From assembly GCA_028284145.1 (NCBI GenBank), contig JANQSH010000061.1, positions 1-64,000 of the forward strand: a stretch of 64,000 bases of DNA, in the 5' to 3' direction. The stretch comes from Planctomycetaceae bacterium. GTDB taxonomy: Bacteria > Planctomycetota > Planctomycetia > Planctomycetales > Planctomycetaceae. This document shows positions 28,101-36,900 of this stretch, piece by piece. The notes under the pieces are model-generated. The model was given only the letters and a program-made list of their open reading frames with translations, did not search any database and was not told the DNA's origin. The translations under genes and the position numbers were made by a program. How positions within the stretch are numbered: position 1 is the first letter of the stretch; every line of letters begins with the position of its first letter.

Positions 28101-28679
28101 AGTAAACGGCAGACGCAACAATTCGGCCGGCGGCCGCATGGCAATCTGGAACAGTCTTGCGAACGTCTCTTTGGGGACCACCTTCTTGTCGCCGGGAATC
28201 GGAAGGCCTCCTTCGCACACATGAAACGTTCCCCTGGTAGTGCGGCGATCATGTCGCGGGTTATGCAGCACGCCATTCCGCACGCGGTACGATTCGACGA
28301 GGTCGCTTTTGAAGTGGTGGCCATTGGAGGGAATCGACAATTCCCGGGCGACTCCGTGTCGATCGAGAATCAATGTCTGTGACGGAAGTCGCAGTGGCTT
28401 TTCCAGTTCGAGATCAGCACAGTAAGCCGAGAGAAAATTCTCGATTCGTTCATCAGCCGGGCAACGGACGTCGTGGAGCAATCGCACGCGGGCCTGATGA
28501 CTCTTCAGTAATGTTCCTGCGATGTTGATGAAGTCGCCATCTTCGCTATCGACCGATGCCGGGTAGCCGGCTGTCATCAACTGCAACCTGGCAACACGTC
28601 GCAGTTCTTTGTAATCCACAGTCGATTGACCATCAGAAGTCGGAAATCCGAGTGAACGGGAAAAAAATTCGGTATCCAT
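25197..28679 (-). CDS. Large enzyme resembling PPi-type phosphoenolpyruvate carboxykinase
   Basis: A 1160-residue soluble protein from the ATG at 28679 (GTG 28691 is the alternative). Visible motifs are CYDRATERQRRDGMCWKDDD, DNYFGYCKKEVKTQIS near residue 338, a P-loop-like SGGGKSEISKS near 493 and a Gly-rich TTGYGSEGALTKGPFNAL in the C-terminal third. From memory these, and the unusual length of about 1150 residues, match the diphosphate-dependent PEPCK family known from Propionibacterium and Entamoeba, which interconverts oxaloacetate plus PPi and PEP plus Pi. I could not run a search, so the call is tentative; a P-loop enzyme of unknown specificity is the fallback. It is monocistronic and bounded by R1 and R2 repeats on both sides. 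Confidence 0.6.
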   Translation of the reverse strand: MDTEFFSRSLGFPTSDGQSTVDYKELRRVARLQLMTAGYPASVDSEDGDFINIAGTLLKSHQARVRLLHDVRCPADERIENFLSAYCADLELEKPLRLPSQTLILDRHGVARELSIPSNGHHFKSDLVESYRVRNGVLHNPRHDRRTTRGTFHVCEGGLPIPGDKKVVPKETFARLFQIAMRPPAELLRLPFTANDENQAETFVSLLLRPLVCPEVQGFCSSKSLEVRFFAPGNLVSNLDFVESIFGNGGDPYLAENDSALDIEHWTGHTGCVILATHLGGVTKKEVGLPCYDRATERQRRDGMCWKDDDELYNEGTPFKLTCRDESGVVVTLISDNYFGYCKKEVKTQISYAANMYGNTEEEHAGGVIAFPSYNLGDVFDARLSQFNDRTMQDVLHDYADLLDPQPEGHAIDKEWSDLVFIPENAKASIHRQEVYWKKGGEERAIPLLPGKVYMTPSGYRLHLEKHPAAPSWRLIGTRPEGTFCHKPCTVSGGGKSEISKSLVDYMLYGPIFVSDFEQDLKLVKEVFERDYSDRWLKDGGEIESRGKDGSRPVLSRKRSLGSVVKLLTPSEEYNDEFNEWLANIPDHIYAMAFIIKRFYNPEWEDNWQDYFNVDIVNGVPGHELKIGDRKLVGTYLRVGLHGTHSWRTYKCRQDFAASQKVQTEDDISASVVVPRREVQYLAQGIQGEALKFVSNCEYRLFQRPDDAIHRGLDKQTELDLSQPDNFISNFEPLPIQDILDMTEKAVDFDAFTAPMQDFLRSIDDRGFGYVVCSAEPRKIGGLATRNPRYLQNRPDLVDPKGRYYGEMGMRLRRAIPVDQFVPVPVTAVMPGRRNNPPDKGTGIRSLAVYNPIHYQELPELFMDFICSLTGKSPSTTGYGSEGALTKGPFNALLPITDLNNALVSYILTGLPGFSSAAGFVGPERQVDHDISLLIPEIWCRLFPEERTPEYLIENGLLEKLENYEYNGVEIPQSRLGYRITSQFVRRFLGRIFDNPDKVFDERILKPEIQDPESYADGILYITDAQRDVAQTYLKDGSVDDACPPLKALLHIMADGNYEGLTEYDAGIREMFTLEYLLESGWYHNRLKTRQEREVALWKRHVDYLEIYISDPRCVAPTKRMNLKHRLEEAKRGLARVQSAEHLKSLIGTLGADPMKNALS

Positions 28680-28698
28680 CGTCAGTATCACGTCCTCT

Positions 28699-28833
28699 AG
28701 AGTAGTTTACCTTCTGGTGTGACGTCTCAGGCTCGTGGGGCCTCTGCCAGCCAACGTGCTACGCATGGCGGTACCGCATCGAGGTATCGACGCGGCTAGA
28801 GTCATCGCGGCACAGAAAAGCGTAATACACTCT
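28699..28833 (-). repeat. R1 repeat carrying a nested R2 element
   Basis: Both R1 ends are present (agagtagtttaccttctggt at 28699; cacagaaaagcgtaatacac ending tct at 28833). The middle is replaced at 28750-28798 by an R2 sequence (caacgtgctacgcatggcgg onward). It lies immediately upstream of the 1160-residue gene, where its promoter would be expected. Confidence 0.75.
28750..28798 (+). repeat. R2 core nested in R1
   Basis: Near-identical to 24817-24860: ccaacgtgctacgcatggcg, then gtaccgcatcgaggtatcga and cgcggct. Its position inside an R1 copy implies that R2 inserted after R1 did. Confidence 0.65.
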
Positions 28834-29364
28834 GTATTGCCGCACAATTGCGCAAGTTGTGCGCAGTATCGGGCATTTCTGGTCACCCGTCCGTCAGTTG
28901 TGCAGGACGAGTGCAGCCGCCAGATTCAATGCACATTATTGCAAGATACGTGCCAGCGGCTTTTCCTGCGAGGGAAATGGTTAGGCAACGATGAAATGGT
29001 ATCAATTTTCCGATAAACACTTATGAGTGCAAAGCAGTGCCACCCGATGGAGATTCAGAAATTGATCGGAAAGGGAGGCATTGCAGAAGCTTGCCCTGCA
29101 ATGATTTTCCGTGTTGTTTCTCTTCAGACCGGCATGCTCGCGCAATCCGTTCTGCAAAAAACAAAGACCTGCCTCACCGCGCAGGTGAAGCAGGCTCTGT
29201 CGTATGTCTGGTTTTTGGGGAACGTCGTTCCCTTGGAATCCGTTTCCTTTGTTCAGACGACCGAAGGAGTTCAGAGTTGACTGCTTCGGCTTGTCATCGT
29301 GACATTGTAAACAACCGGAATGTCTTGCAGGTTGTCGCCGCGTGGAGTGAGGAGAAGTCGGCTT
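28834..29364. other. Intergenic region without a supported gene
   Basis: About 530 bases between two R1 repeats. A minus-strand open frame (29002-29565) crosses the repeat at 29365 and runs antisense through the RRM gene's tail, so it is rejected. No other signal seen. Confidence 0.4.
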
Positions 29365-29464
29365 AAAGCATATTACACTTTTCCGTGCCACGAATATCAT
29401 CGTCTGGTCTGCAAACAGAGACTCCCACGAGCCAGAAACGTTGCACGAAAAGGGAAACTGCTTA
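29365..29464 (+). repeat. R1 repeat
   Basis: Complete copy: aagcatattacactttt, ggtctgcaaacagagactcc, cacgagccagaaacgttgca and cgaaaagggaaactgcttag. The final bases supply the TAA stop of the RRM gene ending at 29462 on the opposite strand. Confidence 0.8.
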
Positions 29465-29767
29465 GTACCGTCCGCCGCCACCACCACCGTAGCCACCACC
29501 GCCACCACGTGATCCGCGGTCTTCGCGTGGGCGTGCTTCGTTGACCCGTAACGGACGTCCCTCAAAGTCTTTGCCGTCCAGTTCGCTCATCGCTGTGTTG
29601 GCATCTTCGTCGCTCATGGTCACGAAGCCAAAGCCTTTGCTGCGGCCGGTCATCCGGTCCATAATCAGCACAGCCTCTTCGACGTTTCCATACTGGGAGA
29701 ACAAGTTCTCCAGGTCCGACTGTTCGACTTTGAAGTTCAGGTTGCCCACGTACATCTTCTTAGGCAT
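29462..29767 (-). CDS. Small RRM-domain RNA-binding protein
   Basis: A 101-residue protein of the bacterial single-RRM (Rbp-like) group. RNP2 is MYVGNLNF (residues 5-12) and RNP1 is KGFGFVTM (44-51), both with the expected aromatics for RNA binding. The tail from residue 80 is Arg/Gly-rich (REDRGSRGGGGGYGGGGGGRY), as in cold-associated RNA-binding proteins and eukaryotic glycine-rich RBPs. A long upstream gap (29768-30248) could hold a regulated 5' leader, as is common for this group, but I see no defined element. The stop codon lies in the end of an R1 repeat. Confidence 0.93.
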   Translation of the reverse strand: MPKKMYVGNLNFKVEQSDLENLFSQYGNVEEAVLIMDRMTGRSKGFGFVTMSDEDANTAMSELDGKDFEGRPLRVNEARPREDRGSRGGGGGYGGGGGGRY

Positions 29768-30248
29768 GACAGATCCTTGTACTGCAGTCTGAAATCGAGG
29801 AACCTGAGGGAGACTGCACGGCCTTCGGGAACCCGTTTCGAAGATCCAGCACCGCTGCGAAACCGTAATTCAACCTGTCGCGATGCTGAGGAGACCGATG
29901 CGGACGCGTTTTGCCTTCTGTTTTTTGCGTTCCGGCAATCTGTCTCATCCGGCTCTCGAAATCGTCGTGGGAGAAGGGCGGCGATGTCTTCTTTTCTGGC
30001 CGCACACATTTCCATCGGCGAATCTCGATGAATCCGAGGTAGGAAAAGTCTATCATTGAGGCAGCAGACTGTAAACCAGTACCGGCCATTTCCGGATAGC
30101 ATTTACAATTCCTGAATAATTCTCTGCCATTGGCAAACGGTAAAGGGCATTGCGGAGTTTACCTCACGGCAGACTGCAAACAGAATTTTTTGAATTCTTC
30201 CATTTTCACCTTGAGTCGCCTCGCAACTTCTGGACGCTTGAAGCAGAT
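29768..30248. other. Intergenic region upstream of the RRM gene
   Basis: About 480 bases between the sulfatase stop and the RRM start on the same strand. It holds no convincing gene. A possible faint R1 trace (gtttacctcacggcagactg at 30158) was too weak to call. Confidence 0.4.
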
Positions 30249-32006
30249 TCAGGGCTTGACCAGTTCGAGCACCACCTGATGCACGTTGATTTCCCTGCCA
30301 TCGGAGATGATTCGCCCCTGCACGGTTGTCTCACCCTGTTTCGCAGAGATCTCGCCGACTTCAATCACCGTCTGGCTTTCACCAGTCACAGTCGTTGATG
30401 TTTTTTCATCACCGATGGTCACGGTCACATCGCCGGTCACCGGCTTGAGCATCAACACGCTTGCTTTGAAAGTCGAGTCCTTTTCCACCGTCACCAGCCA
30501 GCGGCCGTTCTTTCCCCAACCGGGTGTGTCGGCTGCCTGCCAGTCCTGCTGCGTGAGGACCGTACGCGTTTCGTTTTCCGTACCGATGACGATCCGCGGC
30601 GGTGCATAATTGTCTTTGCGTGTGGATGAAACATCGTCGAACCAGCGGTGATATGCTGCCTTCATCTCCGCCGCGATTTGCGGATGCTCGTTTTTGATGT
30701 CGTTCATTTCTTTCGGATCGGCCTGCAAGTCATACAGGAATTCGGAGGAATCGGACTTCGGCTTTTTGTTGCCAAATCCAGATGGTCGGACCAGTTTATA
30801 GCGCTGTCCGACGACCGCAGCGTGATGCCAGCGTTGCGGCGGGCGACCACGATGCGTTTGCAAAAACAGATAACGGTCTTTCCAGCGGACTTCTTTTTGC
30901 TGCAGCAACGGCAGAATCGAACGGCCATCCAGCTTGACATCATCGGGAACTGTTGCACCGGTGGCATCGACCAGTGTCGGCAGAATATCAATATGAGCCG
31001 CGATTCTGTCGACCTTCGTTCCTGCTTTCACACCAGCGGGCCATTGGAAAAAGAATGGGCTGCGAATGCCGCCATCGAGTACATCCGACTTGCGTCCACG
31101 CATCTCGCCGACGTACCGCGTGGTGTTCGGTCCGTTGTCGCACATGAAGATCACGATCGTATTTTCGGTCAGATCGAGCGAATCAAGACGGTCGAAAAGT
31201 ATGCCCATATTGCGGTCGACATTTTCCACCATCGCGAAGACTCGTGCGACGGTATCCGCCTGTCGCTTGTTGTCCAGCAGGATGGGTGAGAGATCCATCG
31301 CTTTGTACTTCGCATACAGTTTTTCCGGCACGTCATGAAACGGTCCATGAGGAACGTTATCAGCGATGTACACGAAAAACGGCTTGTCCTGCTGATCTGC
31401 CTTTTCGATAAACTTCATTGCGGCGTCGAAATAAATGTCGGTGCAATATCCTTTGGTCGGCGTCTCGATGCCATTGTGAATCAGAATCGGATTGGTATAG
31501 CGGCGGTTGTTTTCCACCGGCTCGGAAGGTTGCGCGATTCCACCACCACGGTGGATGAGTGATTCCTCGAATCCCTGATCCATCGCCCGTAACGGATAGT
31601 TGTCCCCCAAATGCCACTTACCGAAAATGCCGGTCGCGTATCCTTGCGATTTCAAAATCTCGGCGACGGTTGTTTCGCCGGCGTCCATCATGGCCCGCCC
31701 TTTGTAAGTGTCGATGGCCCGTGTACGGTAGTTGTAGCGGCCGGTCATCAGACAGGCCCGGGTTGGCGTGCAGACGGGTGAGACATAGAATCGCTCGACT
31801 GTCGCGCTCCGTTTGGCCATCGCGTCGATATGCGGTGTATCGATGACGGAATTCCCCGTCACCCCAAGGTCGCCATACCCCTGATCGTCGGTCATCACCA
31901 GGATAATGTTCGGTTGAATTGACTCATTCCTGGCGTAAGCAGACAAAGGTGGAAAGTTGATCGACGATGAGAAAAGAAAAGCAGCGAGTAACAGGGGACG
32001 CAACAT
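30249..32006 (-). CDS. Secreted sulfatase (arylsulfatase-like)
   Basis: A 585-residue protein with signal peptide MLRPLLLAAFLFSSSINF followed by a cleavage-like SAYA. The formylglycine motif CTPTRACLMTGR begins at Cys79, metal-binding Asp40 and Asp41 lie in MTDDQGYGD, and GKWHLGD, DNGPNTT and a C-terminal beta-sandwich region (KDSTFKASVLML onward) complete the family pattern. It should hydrolyse a sulfate ester of a polysaccharide or small molecule outside the cytoplasm after activation by a formylglycine-generating enzyme encoded elsewhere. Planctomycetes carry many such genes. Length is normal for those with a C-terminal accessory domain. The divergent M28 peptidase gene begins about 200 bp away. 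Confidence 0.95.
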   Translation of the reverse strand: MLRPLLLAAFLFSSSINFPPLSAYARNESIQPNIILVMTDDQGYGDLGVTGNSVIDTPHIDAMAKRSATVERFYVSPVCTPTRACLMTGRYNYRTRAIDTYKGRAMMDAGETTVAEILKSQGYATGIFGKWHLGDNYPLRAMDQGFEESLIHRGGGIAQPSEPVENNRRYTNPILIHNGIETPTKGYCTDIYFDAAMKFIEKADQQDKPFFVYIADNVPHGPFHDVPEKLYAKYKAMDLSPILLDNKRQADTVARVFAMVENVDRNMGILFDRLDSLDLTENTIVIFMCDNGPNTTRYVGEMRGRKSDVLDGGIRSPFFFQWPAGVKAGTKVDRIAAHIDILPTLVDATGATVPDDVKLDGRSILPLLQQKEVRWKDRYLFLQTHRGRPPQRWHHAAVVGQRYKLVRPSGFGNKKPKSDSSEFLYDLQADPKEMNDIKNEHPQIAAEMKAAYHRWFDDVSSTRKDNYAPPRIVIGTENETRTVLTQQDWQAADTPGWGKNGRWLVTVEKDSTFKASVLMLKPVTGDVTVTIGDEKTSTTVTGESQTVIEVGEISAKQGETTVQGRIISDGREINVHQVVLELVKP

Positions 32007-32202
32007 TTGGACAACTCCAGATCATCGGTATCGCAGTCAAAACGGTTTTGTGACATGCCCAGCCTAACCCGATGAGTCGAAATTGAAAACCAACAACACA
32101 GTGCAACCGCAGGACCATCGCGTGGAATTCGGCTTGTCGTTCCAGAAAACGGCAGGTATCACAAGCATACGTTGTTACCGGAATACAAGGAGTTCCCAGA
32201 CC

Positions 32203-33414
32203 ATGTCGATTCTCCGAAATCGTGGTGTGATCTCATGCTTGCTTTTCGTTTTTCTGATTCCGACTTCGCGTCTCGTTGCAGGCGATTCGCCAGCGAAGTC
32301 ATTCCAGACGCCGATTGAGGCCAGGGTGATTCAATCACACATTGAGTATCTGGCGTCTCCCCAGTTACGTGGGCGACGGGGCGACGACGCGCAAATTGCC
32401 GCCGATTACATCGTCACGCATTTCAAGAAGTCCGGATTGAAGCCGTTATTCAAAGCGGGTGACTATTACCAGGACATTCCCGGTTCAAAATTGTTGCAGG
32501 AGAAGGGCGGTGAACAACGGCGAATCAACACGATCATCGGACGCAATGTCGGAGCCGTATTGCCCGGCAGTGACCCCAAACTGAAAAACGAATACATCAT
32601 CATCAGCGCGCATTTCGATCATCTGGGAACATCGGCCGGAAAGGTTTTCGCGGGAGCCGATGACAACGCCAGTGGTGTCGCGATGATGCTCGAAGTTTCG
32701 CGGTATCTGGCACGGCAAGACGCGCGGCCAAAACGGAGCATCGTTTTCGTCGGATTCGATCTGGAAGAACGCATGCTCTGGGGTTCGCGCTGGTTTGCCG
32801 CCAACCCACCCTGGCCCATTGATCGGGTAAAACTGTTTATTACCGCCGACATGATCGGCCGATCGCTGGGATCACTCGACCTGCCAACTGTCTTCGTCAT
32901 GGGCAGCGAACACGCACCGAGATTAAACAATACGCTGGACGACGCTGGTGCGCCAGAGGGGATGGATGTCTCCCGGTTGGGAATTGATCTCATCGGGACG
33001 CGCAGCGATTACGGCCCGTTTCGCGATCGGAAGATTCCGTTTCTCTTTTTCTCCACCGGGCAGCATGTCGATTACCATACGCCGCGCGATACGCCCGAAC
33101 GGGTCGACAACGAAAAGGTGGCGAAAGTCTCCGGGCTGATACTGCAGGTTGCCATTCGGACGGCCAACCAGGTCGAGACGCCAGTCTGGAAGGATGACCC
33201 CGCCTCGAACATGGTTGAGGTCGAAACGCTCAATCGGCTGGCGACACTGCTGCTGGAACACCGGGAAGATCACAAACTCGGCGGTGCGCAGTTGCTGCTG
33301 GTCTCACACGCGAAGCTCCGAACGGAGAAGATCATGCAGCGTGGCGAAGTGACCGCAGGCGAAAGGCAATGGTTGATCCGTATTGCTCAACTGATGTTGT
33401 TGTCAGTGTTTTGA
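32203..33414 (+). CDS. Secreted M28-family zinc peptidase
   Basis: A 403-residue protein. The ATG at 32203 has AAGGAG 10 bp upstream and begins a signal peptide (CLLFVFLIPTSRLVAGD); the longer open frame upstream is rejected. The M28 zinc-ligand motifs are SAHFDHLG, GADDNASGVAMMLE, VGFDLEERMLWGS (catalytic Glu pair), TADMIGRSLGS, and a final HVDYHTPRDTPERVD. The PA-type insert common in M28 proteins is absent. Aminopeptidase activity outside the cytoplasm is likely; specificity is unknown. The divergent sulfatase shares the intergenic region. Confidence 0.9.
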   Translation: MSILRNRGVISCLLFVFLIPTSRLVAGDSPAKSFQTPIEARVIQSHIEYLASPQLRGRRGDDAQIAADYIVTHFKKSGLKPLFKAGDYYQDIPGSKLLQEKGGEQRRINTIIGRNVGAVLPGSDPKLKNEYIIISAHFDHLGTSAGKVFAGADDNASGVAMMLEVSRYLARQDARPKRSIVFVGFDLEERMLWGSRWFAANPPWPIDRVKLFITADMIGRSLGSLDLPTVFVMGSEHAPRLNNTLDDAGAPEGMDVSRLGIDLIGTRSDYGPFRDRKIPFLFFSTGQHVDYHTPRDTPERVDNEKVAKVSGLILQVAIRTANQVETPVWKDDPASNMVEVETLNRLATLLLEHREDHKLGGAQLLLVSHAKLRTEKIMQRGEVTAGERQWLIRIAQLMLLSVF

Positions 33415-33929
33415 GTTGCGAATACCGTTTCACCGAACGTGAGTGAACGATGTGACAACGCGGGCCGACATCGCGGAGTTGTGCCGAATTTCCCACGGCT
33501 TAACGAATCTGTCCCGTTCGTAAAACTGTCGAGTTTATTACAAAACACATTGAACTGTAGCGGTCTTCACACTGCTATTACAGCTCCAAATGAAGCTCAA
33601 TCCGCCACAGATAAAAATCTGTACCGCCTGGAGCAGTTTACTTTTTTCGTATGACGTCTCTGACTCGTGGGGGGCCTATGTTGCAGCTCAATCGACGTCC
33701 ATCGCGGCACAAAAGAGTGGAATACGCTCCAGGTGGCACGACTTGAGGAAGAAAGCTTTCCTCCGTATGTTCGCCTGCGGTTCCGGAAAACTCTCCCGAC
33801 AACCGGTTTTCGGGAACATTCATGGTCGAATCGGCGTCGAATTACCTATAATAACTGCGGTTATGATACGCGCACGTACTCCGGACGATGAACGATTGAT
33901 GTTGCCCTGGCAAACCTGTGAGGATTCAG
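33415..33929. other. Intergenic region upstream of the giant membrane protein
   Basis: About 515 bases. It contains a complete R1 repeat at 33627-33733. No gene-like frame is seen. The promoter of the downstream gene is probably between 33734 and 33915; acctataataactgc at 33844 contains a -10-like TATAAT. Confidence 0.4.
33627..33733 (-). repeat. R1 repeat with clear terminal inverted repeats
   Basis: This copy shows the element's boundaries best: cctggagc at the left and gctccagg at the right are perfect 8-bp inverted repeats. Inside are the agcagtttac box, tctctgactcgtgggg and atcgcggcacaaaagagtgg, ending aatacgctcc. Confidence 0.85.
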
Positions 33930-36900
33930 ATGGCCACCACGCAAAAACGTGCCCAATCTGATCGATATGTCGAATTTGACGAATACATCGATTACCAGTT
34001 GCAGAAGACCCGCGCGACGATTCGCAACAATGATATCCTGACGGCCGTCGCGGGGATCGTCACGCTGAATCTGGGATATGTTCTCATCTTTCTGTTTCTT
34101 GATCAATGGATTGTTGAAGGAGGATTGAGTGTCACGGCCCGAAGCACCATGCTTGGTTTTTTGATTCTGCTGACGACTGGTTGGGCCGCCTGGAAAATTG
34201 TGATTCCCAGTTGGCGACAGGTCAGCAGCCTGTTCGCCGCGGCTGAAATTGAACGCCACGAGCCTGCGTTCAAAAGTACGTTGCTGAATCTGATCGACTT
34301 GAATCGGCATTCGCGCAAGGCTCCCCGCGCGATTCGCACGACAATGGAAAAACGGGCGGCCAGAAAACTGTCAAAGATGGAAGTCGACTATGTGGTCGAT
34401 CGCCTCTGGCTCATGCGGCTGGCATACATTCTCATGTTTCTGGTTGCAGCTCTTTGTCTTTACGCACTCTCGACACCCAAACGTATTTCCAGTTCGCTTT
34501 GGCGCGCTGTTGCACCGTTTTCTGAGTTGTCTGTTGCAACGCAAACGGAAATCCTCCGCGTGACACCGGGCGATGCCGAGATTCTTTCCCGAACGCAACT
34601 CGAAGTGATGACGGAATTGCGTGGGGAGATCCCGGAATCGATCCGCCTGATTTACAGTACTGACGATGGCAGCTTCGAGGACGAAGAACTCTTGATGGAG
34701 GCCACCAAAGAGTCGCCCAGAGAATTTCGTGCGACGATTACCGGCGTCAATGCCCGGGGCATCATGCAGAATCTGACATACCGGGTCGAGGCGAACGACG
34801 CCGTCAGCCCTCGGTTTCGGGTCACAGTCAATCACCCTCCCACCGCTTCGGTCACGCAGATCCGTTACGATTTTCCCACCTACATGAAATTCGAGCCACG
34901 CATTCAGCCGGACGCCCACATCGATACATGGGAGGGAACAAAAGTTACCATTTCTGCGGAAACCAGTCAGTCGGTGACGACCGCTCGATTGCTTCTTTCG
35001 GATACGGATTCGCTCGATGCCCCGACAACCGACCACCGCATGAAAATTGTCGATGGGACCAGACTGCAGGTAACGCTGAAGGAGGAAATCGGATTTCGCG
35101 AGGATGGTACGGCTCCCCGTTTTTATCGCATCGTCTGCCGCAACGAACGTGGTGATTCCGATCCGAATCCCTCGTTTTATCCAATCGTGATTCATCCGGA
35201 TCAGGCTCCACACATTCGCCTGCTCGATCCCAAGGGGGATCTGCAACGCCCGGCCAATGCCATTGTGCCGCTGCTGATTCAGGCCAGTGATCCTGACTTT
35301 CACCTGCGATTTATCACGTTGAGAGTGGAGAAGGGGGAAGACCTGATTCTCAGCGAACCGGTGTTCGATGGCAGTACGCAAATGTATGAAGGCCGGTTTG
35401 ATCTTGAACTGGCCAGTCTGAATCTGCAGGCAGGCGAGCGGATCGATCTCTGGCTCGAAGCTCGCGATAATAAGGAGCCTTTGGGCAATCGAAATACAAC
35501 TCCGAAAATCACGATTGAGATTGTGGAGCCAGTCACCGAGGAAGAGGTTGAGCGCGAACTGCAGGATCAAAAAGAAAAACAGGATGAATTGCTGGATCAG
35601 TTGAAACAGGAACGGACCGAGGAACAGGTCACACGCGAAAACCTTCCCGAGGATGCAGAGCAACAGGACCAGGGCGATGTCGATTCGGAAAACGAAACGG
35701 GCAGTGACGGAAATGAATCGAGTGATGAAGGCAACGATGAGCAGTCGGAGAGCGCCTCCGAAAATCCGAGCAGTGAGGAAGAAAGCGAAAGTGGGAATTC
35801 TTCTCAAAACGGCTCTGACACCGGAGAGGACTCCGCCAATCAGACGGCAGAAGATGGCCAACCCCAGGGACTTCGCAACGATGGGACTGACGACGACAAG
35901 GCGCTGCAAAAGTTGATCGAACGTCAGCAACAGAAAAATCGTGACGGGGCGAATGGCGATCAATCTCCTGAGGACGAGACGGGTCACAAAAATCCCCGGA
36001 ATGGGTCGCAGAAAGGAAATCAGCCGAACGATTCCAATCCTGCAAATCAGCCTCCCTCGGAACAGAACGGCAACACGGCCAATCAAAACAGTGGAGAACA
36101 AAATCCTCGCGAACAGGGAAATGCGAGTCATGATCAAACAGCCACGAATGATGTCAATGAGAGTTCATCGGATGTCAACTCGTCTGGGGAAGGATCGCAG
36201 GAAGGTGTTTCCGATGGGCAGAATCCGAATTCGGGCGATCCCGGAAACGGCAATCAGAAAAGTGATGCCCGGCCCGGACAGACAACGGCAGGAGAATCTG
36301 ACAACCCTTCAGGCAATCCTGGCGAAACCGAACCGGAGGGTGATGCAAACTCCAACGGCAAAAACGAAAATGGTATGGAGCAAGCGCCCAATGATGAGTC
36401 AAACGGAAATAGCCCCGTTGAAAAGGCTGATGGTCCATTGAATGGTGATGAAAAGAGACCCACCGATCAAACAGGAGTCGGAAACCGTACGGAGAATTCC
36501 GACCCGAACGATCCGAGAAATGGTGAACCGAACAGGAACCCCGATGGCAGTTCGCCTCGCGACAATGGGGAATCGCCAATGGAGAATCCATCGACAACTC
36601 CTCCAAAAAATGGTGAGCAATCCGAAAACCAGCCTGGCGAATCCGAATCGTCGCCGAATGGTAATCCGGAAACACAGCCCGGCGATGCCAGTCAACAACC
36701 AAAAAATGGTGCGGAGGGAACACAGCAACAGTCGAACAGTCCAAGGCAAGACTTCAACGAGACGAATCCCCCAAATTCACACAATCAGAATTCTAATGCA
36801 CAGAATTCTAATGTGGGCGAAGCGGAACCCCCGAATTCCCAGGACCAGAATCCGGGGCAATCGGATTCCACTGGCGAGTTGGGCGACGGCTCGACTCCAG

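Noticed and set aside
29002-29565. 187-residue minus-strand open frame
   Set aside because: It translates an R1 repeat and overlaps the RRM gene in another frame.
34371-36137. 588-residue minus-strand open frame, and others at 35941-37269
   Set aside because: They are shadows of the Asn/Glu-rich region of the giant membrane protein, caused by skewed codon composition.
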